Shown: positions 1 to 8,774 of the stretch, piece by piece | Position numbering within the stretch: the first letter of the stretch is position 1 | Layout of the letters: the number at the start of each line of letters is the position of its first letter | Assembly (NCBI GenBank): GCA_003650815.1 | Contig: QMSB01000008.1 | Coordinates: 1 to 39,337, forward strand | Length of the DNA: 39,337 nt | Source of the DNA: Thermoprotei archaeon | GTDB lineage: Archaea > Thermoproteota > Thermoprotei > Thermofilales > B15-G2 | Reading direction: 5' to 3' | The notes under the pieces: generated by a model | The model's database searches: none | Told to the model about the DNA's origin: nothing | The model's input: only the letters and a program-made list of their open reading frames with translations | Program-made: the position numbers and the translations under genes

Positions 1-7
1 TCTCACC

Positions 8-436
8 TTACTTAAACATTTTAACAGATGACTTTGCTCCACAAGCCTGGCACTGGAGATAAAACATTCTTTTTTCTTTTACTAAGACAGTGTCTGGTTC
101 TCCGCAGACAGGACATATAACATAGTTTTTAACATACCTCTCAATAATAGCATCAATAGTTCTCTTCCTATGCTCTCCATGAACTATGGCCATCCTTCCC
201 TCTAGGTATCCAGGTGCTCCTAACTCTTTTAAGAGATACTTAAGCAAATGCTTTGGATCTCTATTCAGTATATCACATATTTCCATAAAATTCTGTATAA
301 TCACCTTTCTCCCTATAATAAGTATTTCTGCTCTAGGTATCTCAAATCTTCCTCTATGAGTTCTTTTTTCAGGTAGCTCCTTGAAAGCTCGTTCAAGCAG
401 TAAGTTGTAGTTATAAATTACACTTCTCTCCACCAT
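8..436 (-). CDS. Translation initiation factor aIF2 subunit beta
   Basis: RGRFEIPRAEILIIGRKVIIQNF, KYLLKELGAPGYLEG, C-terminal zinc ribbon CPVCGEPDTVLVKEKRMFYLQCQACGA; start trimmed to MVERSV (ORF track starts at 472). Confidence 0.93.
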   Translation of the reverse strand: MVERSVIYNYNLLLERAFKELPEKRTHRGRFEIPRAEILIIGRKVIIQNFMEICDILNRDPKHLLKYLLKELGAPGYLEGRMAIVHGEHRKRTIDAIIERYVKNYVICPVCGEPDTVLVKEKRMFYLQCQACGAKSSVKMFK

Positions 437-543
437 GGTATTCGCTTGACTACATAAGAAGATGTGGTTCATAAACTTTCCGCTGCAGATTTAGTTAGAA
501 TAGATGCTGTGGTACTAAGTTGATTCGAGTAGTAGTTTAGATA

Positions 544-597
544 TATCAGCCGACTGCTTAGTCTTCATTTACTCCGCGTTCCAGCGGTCATCACTCA
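544..597 (-). ncRNA. C/D-box guide sRNA candidate
   Basis: Minus strand GAGTGATGACCGCTGGAACGCGGAGTAAATGAAGACTAAGCAGTCGGCTGATATATC: box C GTGATGA, 11-nt guide, D'-like CGGA, C'-like ATGAAGA, ~12-nt guide, box D CTGA. Confidence 0.72.
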
Positions 598-844
598 AGC
601 ATTATTTACACTGATTACTAAGGCTGAGACTATTTAAATATTAAATTGTCTTAGGTTGCTAAAATGAAAATAAGTATTCGGCTGAGATAAGTTTACGCTT
701 TAGCTTTCTTTAACTATTCTAATATTAGAATTATATACATCTATAGTTAGAAATATTTTCAATTTAGTGTTTTCTTATACTTGCTAATGTAAAGGCTCTG
801 AGCTATTCAAGTAGTTCCTACTGATGATATCTGATAAAGGTCTC

Positions 845-1900
845 TTACTTCGTAGACTTAAGTACGTCATATCTAATAGTACTTACTAAATACTCCTTAA
901 GGTAATCAATACTTATTTTTTTCAATGCAGATATTAAGAATATTTTCTGATAAGATTTATTTTCGAGATCTTTTAATATATGTTGTATACTCGGTCCTTT
1001 ATTATCAAATATATATATTTTATTTATAGCTATCACTATCTCCTTATCTTTGAAATAAGTAGAAATTTCTGATAAGACTTTAAACTGATAATTAATGGTA
1101 AAACCGCAAGTTTCGCTCGGATCTATCATGTAGACTATTATGCCTATCAAGTGCTTTAATGCCAGTATAGCCTGGAGCTCCATCTTATTTCTCTCGGATA
1201 GTGGTCTGTCTAAAAGTCCGGGAGTGTCTATGACCTGAATTAAGATATTCTCGGGCTCTAAACGTATATGTCCGATGGTTAATTTCTTTGTGGTAAATGG
1301 ATAGCTGGCTACTTCGGACCTTGCTGAAGATATTGCATTGACTAGAGTTGATTTACCGACGTTAGGGACCCCTGCTATAACTATTGTCGGTAAACTGGGA
1401 TCTATTGACGGTAATTTTTTGAGTATTTTTTGATATTCCCTAATTCTTATTAGCTCTTCATTTATGCTTTTTACAACAGAGTATACTCTACCCGTGTATT
1501 CTCTTCTGAGTTTTTTAGCATCTTTTACGTCGACTATTCTTCTTGACTTAATTAAGTACTCCTGTCTAAGTTTATCTAGTATTTTTATGCATGCCATGAC
1601 TTTGCCCATGGATTTCTTGAAGTCGTCCATATTTACTACTACATAGGCTAACTCTCGGTAGAAATCATCTAGTTCATCTATCTTAGGTACAGAGTAGATA
1701 CTCTCCTTTATTCTTTTTACAATATTCTCATGTAGTGTCTTTATGTAGTTTTGAGTAACTGTAATGCTTCTTTTAGCCGATGACCAGCGGACAGGGCTTT
1801 TTGTTTCCATTCTCTTAGCCCTGTTCAGTGCTATTTTAAAAATATCATCTCCGCTGCCCGGCATCAGCTTTATTTTTGAAAAAGGATTTCCTTTAACCAT
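845..1900 (-). CDS. NOG1-like (Obg/NOG family) GTPase
   Basis: G1 GVPNVGKSTLVNAIS, G3 DTPGLLDRP, G4 AINK; NOG1-like N-terminal helical region. Confidence 0.88.
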   Translation of the reverse strand: MVKGNPFSKIKLMPGSGDDIFKIALNRAKRMETKSPVRWSSAKRSITVTQNYIKTLHENIVKRIKESIYSVPKIDELDDFYRELAYVVVNMDDFKKSMGKVMACIKILDKLRQEYLIKSRRIVDVKDAKKLRREYTGRVYSVVKSINEELIRIREYQKILKKLPSIDPSLPTIVIAGVPNVGKSTLVNAISSARSEVASYPFTTKKLTIGHIRLEPENILIQVIDTPGLLDRPLSERNKMELQAILALKHLIGIIVYMIDPSETCGFTINYQFKVLSEISTYFKDKEIVIAINKIYIFDNKGPSIQHILKDLENKSYQKIFLISALKKISIDYLKEYLVSTIRYDVLKSTK

Positions 1901-1913
1901 TATTTCAGGTGCG

Positions 1914-2531
1914 TTATACTAAAGGTACAAATAGCTCTTCAGCTTTTCCTTCAGATATTATAAGAACGTCTATTCCATCTCCGCTTACAGCATCCCTTGA
2001 GACAGCAGTCTTTATGGCCTTAACAGCTAAATTTTTGGCTTCTTTCATTCTTAAGTTCTCTTTATATTCTGTCTCGAGTATACCTATTGCTATTTTTGCT
2101 CCAGTTCCAAGTGCGGCATACTTATCTTCTATTAGGGACCCCAGTGGATCAAGCACAAAAATATGAGGCCCTGTCTCATCTATTCCTCCTACCAATGTCT
2201 CAGCAAAATAAGGCATCAGCCTCCTATTAAATAGTATAACTGATAAAAGCTTCGCGACTCCCTTTACGCTAAGTATTCTTTTAGTCTCTAGCTCGTAAAG
2301 GTTAACTTCAGCCGCAAGAGACTTAGCTATCATCTGCATATCAGCAATAAGTCCCGCACATGCTATTCCTATTCGGTCATTTATTTTATACACTTTTTTG
2401 CCTGCTTTACTCATTAACATGAAACCATAAGTGACTCTCTTCTCTGCTGCCAGAACTATTCCTTTATCAAATACTAGCCCTACAACAGTTGCTCCAGGCC
2501 CATAATAGTATTCATCGTACACGCCTCTCAC
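1914..2531 (-). CDS. psmB: Proteasome beta subunit, beta1-like, probably non-catalytic
   Basis: Beta-type fold motifs FDKGIVLAAEKRVTYG, GIDETGPHIFVLDPLGS, SGDGIDVLIIS; catalytic Thr1 position appears to be Ala (PGATVVG). Confidence 0.9.
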   Translation of the reverse strand: MRGVYDEYYYGPGATVVGLVFDKGIVLAAEKRVTYGFMLMSKAGKKVYKINDRIGIACAGLIADMQMIAKSLAAEVNLYELETKRILSVKGVAKLLSVILFNRRLMPYFAETLVGGIDETGPHIFVLDPLGSLIEDKYAALGTGAKIAIGILETEYKENLRMKEAKNLAVKAIKTAVSRDAVSGDGIDVLIISEGKAEELFVPLV

Positions 2532-2616
2532 GTTTATGGAAAAAGCTTAACTAGTTTAAAAAGTTATGCGTAAAGAGACTAAGATTTAATAGACTCCTCT
2601 GCGAGGAAAAAATGTA

Positions 2617-3585
2617 ATGGAAGGCTTTAACGCTTATCTCAAATTAATGCATGATACTTATAAGAGACAGGGGTATCACTTTGTCGGGGTCCAGGCAGTA
2701 GTTAAGCCCTGTCACTGGACAAAAAAGTCTCTAATTTCGGGAGGAAGAGAATTTTGCTATAAGCAGAAATTCTACGGAATTCCGTCACATAGATGTCTGC
2801 AGATGTCCCCTATAATCCAGTGTAGCCAAAGATGCCTCTACTGCTGGCGTGCTCAACCAAGCGACCTTAAAATAAGTTTTGATGAACTAAAGGTTAAAGT
2901 ATATGACGACCCCTATTCCATAGTAGAGAACAGCGTTAGTGAATGGCAGAAAATACTCAGTGGGTACTACGGCAACCATAAGATCGATCCCGTGATGCTT
3001 CAGGAAGCCATGAGACCTATTCACGCGGCAATAAGCCTCGTGGGAGAGCCTACAATGTATCCTCGAATTTCTGAGCTTATAGAAGCATTTTTTGAGTACG
3101 GCTTCAAGACAACGTTCATAGTTACTAACGGTAATTTTCCAGAAGTAATATCTAGTTTAGAAAGGGAGCCCTCACAGCTCTACTTAAGTCTTTCAGCTCC
3201 CGACGAGGAAACGTATCGAAAAGTATGTAGACCTCTACTTAAGGATGGTTGGAGAAGAGTGCTTGAATCATTAGAGCTTTTAAAGTCTCTTTCATGTCCA
3301 ACAGTAGTTCGCATAACGCTAGTTAAGGGCTTAAACACGAGTAACATAGAAAAATATGCTAAGCTTCTGGCAGACGCAGAACCTACTTATATAGAGCCTA
3401 AGGCCGCAATGAGCCTAGGCTACTTCAGGCATAGATTAGATGTGAACTCTATGCCAAGACATCAAGAAGTAAGAGAATTTGCAGAAAAGCTCGCCGAGTA
3501 CTCTGGTTATAACATTATAGATGAGTCCCTCAGCTCGCGTATTGTTTTATTGTCAAAATTAAGAAAACCTATAAAACTTATATGA
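2617..3585 (+). CDS. taw1: tRNA 4-demethylwyosine synthase Taw1/TYW1 (radical SAM)
   Basis: Radical SAM CSQRCLYCWR plus SLVGEPTMYPRISELIEAF, TFIVTNGNFPEV. Confidence 0.93.
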   Translation: MEGFNAYLKLMHDTYKRQGYHFVGVQAVVKPCHWTKKSLISGGREFCYKQKFYGIPSHRCLQMSPIIQCSQRCLYCWRAQPSDLKISFDELKVKVYDDPYSIVENSVSEWQKILSGYYGNHKIDPVMLQEAMRPIHAAISLVGEPTMYPRISELIEAFFEYGFKTTFIVTNGNFPEVISSLEREPSQLYLSLSAPDEETYRKVCRPLLKDGWRRVLESLELLKSLSCPTVVRITLVKGLNTSNIEKYAKLLADAEPTYIEPKAAMSLGYFRHRLDVNSMPRHQEVREFAEKLAEYSGYNIIDESLSSRIVLLSKLRKPIKLI

Positions 3586-3595
3586 AGGTGATATC

Positions 3596-5971
3596 TTGAA
3601 GATAAAGCTTTGGATACTTGATGTGAATTACGAAGTTGTTGGGAATGAGCCTGAAATAAGGCTTTGGGGAATTACAAGTGAAGGCAAACGAGCAGTAGTA
3701 AAAGTTAGAGGATTTAAGCCTTATTTTTACGCAGTCCCTAAAGCTAACGTATCTATAGAAAAAGCTATTGGTTCATTAAAGCCCTTAATATCACAATATA
3801 GAATACTATCTATTGATAGAGTACAGAGAAAATATTATGGTAAGCCTATAGAAGTTATAAAGATTACATGTCAGCTTCCACCTACTGTTCCTCAGTTGCG
3901 TGAAGCTGTACTGAAGCTCAAGACAATAGAAGATGTTTTAGAAGCAGACATAAGATTTTACATGAGGTACTTAATTGATAAAGACATATACCCATGTGCA
4001 TGGCATGAAATAGAAGTCGAAAGAGAGAGCATTAGGGGGCTATCTGTAGATGAAGTTTACAGAGCTATTTCTGATCCCAAGTATTTATCTGAAATGACTC
4101 GAATACCAGATTTAAAGGTATTAGCCTTCGACATAGAATGCTATAATCCTAGGGGAACTCCTAAGCCACAAAGAGACCCTGTAATTATAATTTCTGTAAA
4201 AACAGATAGCGGTAAAGAAGAAATACTAACAGCTGATGATCACAACGATAGAAATCTCATAAGATCATTTATAGATCTAGTTAATAGCTATGACCCGGAC
4301 ATAATAATAGGCTACAATAATAATGGATTCGACTGGCCCTACTTACTGAATAGATGTAAGGCTTTACACATGAAGCTTAATATCAGCCGAGCCGGAGGCT
4401 CTCCAGCGCAGAGTGTCTACGGACACTTCTCTATTGTAGGCAGAGCAAATGTAGACCTCTATGACTTCGCAAAAGACATGCCTGAAGTAAAAGTTAAAAC
4501 GCTAGAAAATGTAGCTGAATACCTAGGGGTATTAAAGAAAAGTGAGAGAGTCTTAATTGAAGGAAGCGAGCTCTACAAATATTGGGATAATCCTGAAAAA
4601 AGAAAAACACTATATGACTACGCTAGAGACGATGTTAAAAGCATATATGGTCTAGGAGAAAAAATACTGCCCTTTGCAATCCAATTATCAAGCATAGTCG
4701 GTCTCCCCCTAGATCAAGTAGGCGCAGCATCTGTAGGCTTTAGGGTTGAGTGGTATTTAATGAAACAGGCCTACAAACTGGGAGAACTTATTCCAAATAG
4801 AGTTGAGCGACCCTACACGCCCTATAAAGGGGCTATTGTCTTGAAACCAAAGCCTGGACTACACGAAAATATAGTAGTGTTAGACTTCTCAGCGATGTAT
4901 CCAAACATAATGATATCTAAGAACATTTCACCAGACACTTATGTTCCTCCTTACGAAGAAGTCTCCCCCGACGAAGTATATGTAGCGCCTGAGGTGGGCC
5001 ACAGATTTAGGAAGAAACCTCCCGGGTTTTATAAACAGGTTTTGGGAAAACTACTTCAAGTAAGAAACGAGATACGTAAAATTATGAAAACCCTCGATCC
5101 TCATAGCTACGAATATCGCGTACTTTATGAGAGACAGAGAGCCCTCAAAGTAATAGCTAACGCTACATACGGGTACTGCGGCTGGATTGGAGCTAGATGG
5201 TATAAGCGAGAAGTAGCCGAGGCCACCACAGCGTGGGGTAGAGAAATAATCAAAAAGACCATAAACATGGCAAAGAGCCTAGGTCTAGAAGTAATATACG
5301 GAGACACAGATAGCATATTCGTTCGTTACATCGAAGACAAAGTAAAGAAACTATGCGAATTGATAGAAAAAGAGTTCGGCTTAAGAGTAAAGCCTGATAA
5401 AATATACATAAAAGTCTTCTTTACGGAGGCAAAGAAAAGATACTGCGGACTACTGCCTGACGGCAGAATAGATGTAGTAGGACTCGAGGCTATCAGAGGA
5501 GACTGGTCGGAGTTAGCAAAAGAAGTCCAAGAAAAGGTAATTGAAATAGTACTAAAGGAGGGGGACCCATATAAAGCCGTAAAATATGTTTCAGATACTA
5601 TTTCAGCGTTAAGAAACAAAAAGATCCCATTATCTAAATTAATAATATGGAAAAGCGTTACAAAAGAACTAGATAAATATGAAGTAAAAACAGCTCATGT
5701 AGCTGCAGCCAGAAGACTTCTTGAAGCCGGATACAGGCTCGAAATAGGCGATAAAATAGGCTATGTAATTGTAAAAAGGCCGGGAGAAAAGTTGGCAGAT
5801 AAAGCAATGCCCTATATTCTCGTAAAAGATATTGATGAAATAGACGTAGACTATTATATCAAAAAACAGATAATTCCAGCAGCTATGAGGATACTAGAGT
5901 ACTTTGGCATAAAGGAATCACAGCTAGAGGGAGCCACTTATCAAAAAAGTCTACTCGAATTTTTCGGCTAA
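3596..5971 (+). CDS. Family B DNA polymerase
   Basis: Exo I LAFDIECYNPRG, Pol A DFSAMYPNIMISKNISPDTY, Pol C YGDTDSIFV; TTG start. Confidence 0.96.
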   Translation: MKIKLWILDVNYEVVGNEPEIRLWGITSEGKRAVVKVRGFKPYFYAVPKANVSIEKAIGSLKPLISQYRILSIDRVQRKYYGKPIEVIKITCQLPPTVPQLREAVLKLKTIEDVLEADIRFYMRYLIDKDIYPCAWHEIEVERESIRGLSVDEVYRAISDPKYLSEMTRIPDLKVLAFDIECYNPRGTPKPQRDPVIIISVKTDSGKEEILTADDHNDRNLIRSFIDLVNSYDPDIIIGYNNNGFDWPYLLNRCKALHMKLNISRAGGSPAQSVYGHFSIVGRANVDLYDFAKDMPEVKVKTLENVAEYLGVLKKSERVLIEGSELYKYWDNPEKRKTLYDYARDDVKSIYGLGEKILPFAIQLSSIVGLPLDQVGAASVGFRVEWYLMKQAYKLGELIPNRVERPYTPYKGAIVLKPKPGLHENIVVLDFSAMYPNIMISKNISPDTYVPPYEEVSPDEVYVAPEVGHRFRKKPPGFYKQVLGKLLQVRNEIRKIMKTLDPHSYEYRVLYERQRALKVIANATYGYCGWIGARWYKREVAEATTAWGREIIKKTINMAKSLGLEVIYGDTDSIFVRYIEDKVKKLCELIEKEFGLRVKPDKIYIKVFFTEAKKRYCGLLPDGRIDVVGLEAIRGDWSELAKEVQEKVIEIVLKEGDPYKAVKYVSDTISALRNKKIPLSKLIIWKSVTKELDKYEVKTAHVAAARRLLEAGYRLEIGDKIGYVIVKRPGEKLADKAMPYILVKDIDEIDVDYYIKKQIIPAAMRILEYFGIKESQLEGATYQKSLLEFFG

Positions 5972-7177
5972 ATCAGCGAAAGTAAATATAGTCAGCTCAA
6001 GAGGCTTGCGAACAACATTTCCTACGCGAGCTCCCACTAACACTTTTATACCTTTTTCCTGCGCTACGTCTACTACTCTCTGAGTAACTATTCCATCAAA
6101 TACTACAGCATAAATATCACTCGTATTTTGAAGCGTAGTTACCAAATCTCTAACAGCTACTCTTTGAACTTCATTCCATTCCTTATCAAAAAGCACTCCC
6201 TCTAAAGTTCCCTGCAATTCGTTAACTAATGAAACCACTTTTGGAGGGATCGCTACTTCCTCGATTATAGGTATTTCTGCTAGCTTGAATGGCTCTTTAA
6301 TAGGCTTCTCTAAGACTCTCTCCTCTTTAATCTTCTTCGTTCTCTCAATGCTTTCTAAGTACTCTTCTACAGTCATTTTATTTTTGAGACACTTAGCTAT
6401 CTCTTTAGCAGTAAGCTCTTCGACTTCCTTACCCGGAGGCGCCCTCGCTATGTAGTCAACATCTACTTGGTTTAACAAAGACTTAAGTATAAGGTCTCCT
6501 CCTCTATCTCCATCTACAAAAGCAATAACTGTTTTCTTTTTGCTGAGCTCGATAATAGTCTTTGGTATGCTAGCTCCTTCGAGAGCTATTACATTGCGGT
6601 AGCCGTGCCTAACTAGGTTAACCACGTCTGCTCTTCCCTCAACTACTATGATTGTATCAGATCTATCTACATCAGGTCCAGCTGGCAGCTTCTCTGGACC
6701 ATACTTTATTATCTCAGCACTTCTCACAGCCTTGATTACTTCCTCTGCTATCTCTCTACTCTCAGGAATACTCTCCTCCCACTTTCTAAGGATCTCTATC
6801 GCTCTCTCAATTATTTTCTTCCGTTTCTCCTCTCTTAAATCGACGATTCTCGATAATCTTATCTTAGCGTTATAAGGTCCTATCTTATCAACGCTCTCTA
6901 TCATCGCTGCTATTATTGCAGTTTCCACTCTGTCTAGATTAGATGGTATTGTTATTCTGCCTCGAGTTTTTCCATCAGAAGTCTCTAGTGAAACTTCTAT
7001 TCTTCCTAATCGTCCAAGTCTTTGCAGCTCCCTTAAGTTAAAGCCGTTCCCTAGAAGCCCTTCAGTCTGACCGAAAATAGCGCCTATAACATCTGGCTTC
7101 TCTACTACTCCATCAATTTCAAACTCAGCTTCTATAACATATTTAGCCGTAATAGCTAAGCCTCCCATTAACATCAC
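5951..7177 (-). CDS. dnaG: Archaeal DnaG (TOPRIM primase-like / exosome-associated)
   Basis: KYVIEAEFEIDGVVEKPDVIGAIFGQTEGLLG, TOPRIM IIVVEGRADVVNLVRHGYRNVIALEG and FVDGDRGGDLI; 3' end overlaps polB convergently by 21 nt. Confidence 0.95.
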   Translation of the reverse strand: MMLMGGLAITAKYVIEAEFEIDGVVEKPDVIGAIFGQTEGLLGNGFNLRELQRLGRLGRIEVSLETSDGKTRGRITIPSNLDRVETAIIAAMIESVDKIGPYNAKIRLSRIVDLREEKRKKIIERAIEILRKWEESIPESREIAEEVIKAVRSAEIIKYGPEKLPAGPDVDRSDTIIVVEGRADVVNLVRHGYRNVIALEGASIPKTIIELSKKKTVIAFVDGDRGGDLILKSLLNQVDVDYIARAPPGKEVEELTAKEIAKCLKNKMTVEEYLESIERTKKIKEERVLEKPIKEPFKLAEIPIIEEVAIPPKVVSLVNELQGTLEGVLFDKEWNEVQRVAVRDLVTTLQNTSDIYAVVFDGIVTQRVVDVAQEKGIKVLVGARVGNVVRKPLELTIFTFADLAEKFE

Positions 7178-7245
7178 CTATTAACACTACTCCATACTCT
7201 ACAAAGAATTTCTTATAAACTTGTCCGTTTATTTCTATCTCTCTA

Positions 7246-7357
7246 AAAGCGGCAGGGGATGTCCTCCTGCCGTTACACCCGTCTTCATTACTGGGCGGTA
7301 CAACGCCTTTAGCTCGACGGGCTCTCTTACGGCAGGAGAATCGTCCCCTGCCCTCCT
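7246..7357 (-). ncRNA. Structured element of unknown function: two near-identical GGCAGG hairpins in inverted orientation flanking a CCCGTC/GACGGG stem
   Basis: Minus strand GGCAGGGGACGATTCTCCTGCC ... CCCGTC gagctaaaGGCGttgtacCGCC cagtaatgaa GACGGG ... GGCAGGAGGACATCCCCTGCC; TATA-like AATTTAAAATATT about 27 nt upstream of ~7357. Confidence 0.5.
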
Positions 7358-7375
7358 TTGTAAGAACGAAGAGAG

Positions 7376-7389
7376 AATATTTTAAATTA
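7376..7389. promoter_or_regulatory. Putative bidirectional TATA element
   Basis: aatattttaaatta lies about 26 nt upstream of the H/ACA candidate (+) and about 27 nt upstream of the structured element (-). Confidence 0.4.
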
Positions 7390-7411
7390 TTGTTTCTGTA
7401 CCGATATATAC

Positions 7412-7481
7412 GGGCGGAGGAAGGTCGCCGCTCGAGTGGCCGGAGGCTGCAATGAAAAGCGGTATACCCACCTCCGCTACA
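7412..7481 (+). ncRNA. H/ACA-box guide sRNA candidate
   Basis: GCGGAGG/CCTCCGC basal stem, internal pocket AAGGTCG...TATACCCA, CCGCT/AGCGG upper stem, kink-turn-like CGA/ATGA below a GTGGCC-GGA-GGCTGC hairpin, then T-ACA 16 nt after the pocket top. Confidence 0.65.
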
Positions 7482-7535
7482 ATTTTTCTCAGGCTTACCT
7501 TCTGAATATAAACTCCCGTCACAGGACACATGTCA

Positions 7536-7988
7536 CTAAATATACTTTCTCAAAAACATCACATAGCACGCCTCTCCGTCTTGGTAATAGCCTGGTCTAA
7601 GTAGACCGTACTGGAAACCAAGGCTTTTATATAGTTTTATAGCTGGTATATTACTAGCCCTCACTTCTAATCGGAAAACTTCTACTCCATGCTCCCTACT
7701 AACACGCTTAATAGCCTCCCTCAAAAGAAACCTACCATAGCCTTTCCCCCTATACTGCGGATCTACGGCAAGCGATAGAACATGCCCTAGCTTTCTCCAG
7801 CGAATAAGTATGATAATATATCCCACTACCTTACTGTCTACTTCAATAACAAACGAAGTGTCTTTAGACAACATCAAGTAATAGGATAAGAGACCCTTAG
7901 GATATGCATCGCGCGGAAAACACTTTACCTCGATTTCATAAATATCATCGATATCTCTCTCGTGAACCGTCCTAACTATAGGCTCCAC
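7536..7988 (-). CDS. GNAT N-acetyltransferase, RimI/Ard1-like
   Basis: LAVDPQYRGKGYGRFLLREAI, LEVRASNIPAIKLYKSLGFQYGLLRPGYYQDGEACYVM; GTG start chosen from the TATA position (ORF track extends to 8069). Confidence 0.88.
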   Translation of the reverse strand: MEPIVRTVHERDIDDIYEIEVKCFPRDAYPKGLLSYYLMLSKDTSFVIEVDSKVVGYIIILIRWRKLGHVLSLAVDPQYRGKGYGRFLLREAIKRVSREHGVEVFRLEVRASNIPAIKLYKSLGFQYGLLRPGYYQDGEACYVMFLRKYI

Positions 7989-8067
7989 AAGATACCTAGA
8001 GGGAGCAATATATTTAAATAGAATCACTTTCTTGAACACAGTAGAACAGAGCATTAGGGGTGATAGC

Positions 8068-8325
8068 ATGGCTTACGAGAATATTTTTGCGCAGGTATTA
8101 CTAATACTAAGAAGAGTAAGTGAAGACCCCGGAGTCCCGAGAAACATTAGAAGATCTGCTAACGAAGCAGCTAAGACAATACAAAGAAAAGACTTGACAC
8201 CAGGACTAAAAGCAGCTAACGCAATAAGCATACTAGAGGAAGCAGCACAAGACCCTAACATCCCGCTCTTTGCCAGAACAGCCCTCTGGCAAGCAATCTC
8301 CCTGCTAGAACAAGTCAAAGACTAA
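8068..8325 (+). CDS. UPF0147 family protein
   Basis: RVSEDPGVPRNIRRSANEA, AISILEEAAQDPNIPLFARTALWQAISLLE; start at MAYEN. Confidence 0.88.
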   Translation: MAYENIFAQVLLILRRVSEDPGVPRNIRRSANEAAKTIQRKDLTPGLKAANAISILEEAAQDPNIPLFARTALWQAISLLEQVKD

Positions 8326-8453
8326 CTCCCGTACTCATTACTTCGAAATTCTACTATTTAACATAAATTTTTATTCAAAACACTGCTTTCACATCAGAGT
8401 ACTGAATAAACTAAAGAGAAAACTTATATACCAGATCATAAATCACTTCTCTT

Positions 8454-8582
8454 GCGGGGGTGCCCGAGCTAGGTCAAAGGGGCGGGACTTAGGTCCACAC
8501 TTGAGGAAAACTTACCCCTCAAGTGGGGTAAGATCTCCCGTGGCGTAGGCCTGCGTGGGTTCAAATCCCACCCCCCGCACCA
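8454..8582 (+). tRNA. tRNA-Leu(TAG), 41-nt anticodon-loop intron, CCA encoded
   Basis: GCGGGGG/CCCCCGC acceptor, GTGGGTTCAAATCCCAC T-arm, anticodon stem CGGGA/TCCCG with 48 nt between; intron contains ACTTGAGG/CCTCAAGT hairpin. Confidence 0.9.
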
Positions 8583-8774
8583 AAATACTTAGACTTGGCT
8601 AATTCTCAGCGATCATTTCAGACTGCAACCTCTTACTCATATACGTTCCTGAGCTTTCTTTAAGCAGTTAGTAAATGAGCATTACTTAAAGCAATGATAT
8701 TATGCTTAACAGTATTGTGAATCAATCATAGAAAACTCTGTATGCAAGAAACTAGACGTTTTAGCATCTAGAAG

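Noticed and set aside
5125-5619. Antisense ORFs inside polB
   Set aside because: Overlap the well-supported polymerase gene and lack recognisable domains; the same applies to most other short antisense ORFs in the track.
7143-7529. 128-aa minus-strand ORF
   Set aside because: It runs through the inverted-repeat element, the H/ACA candidate and the probable dnaG promoter (GTTTATAAGAAAT). Composition is Arg/Cys/Ser-rich with no recognisable domain.
8600-8700. Possible half C/D motif on minus strand (ATGAGTA-AGAGGTTGCAGT-CTGA)
   Set aside because: Box C is non-canonical and there is no second guide/box pair at usual spacing.
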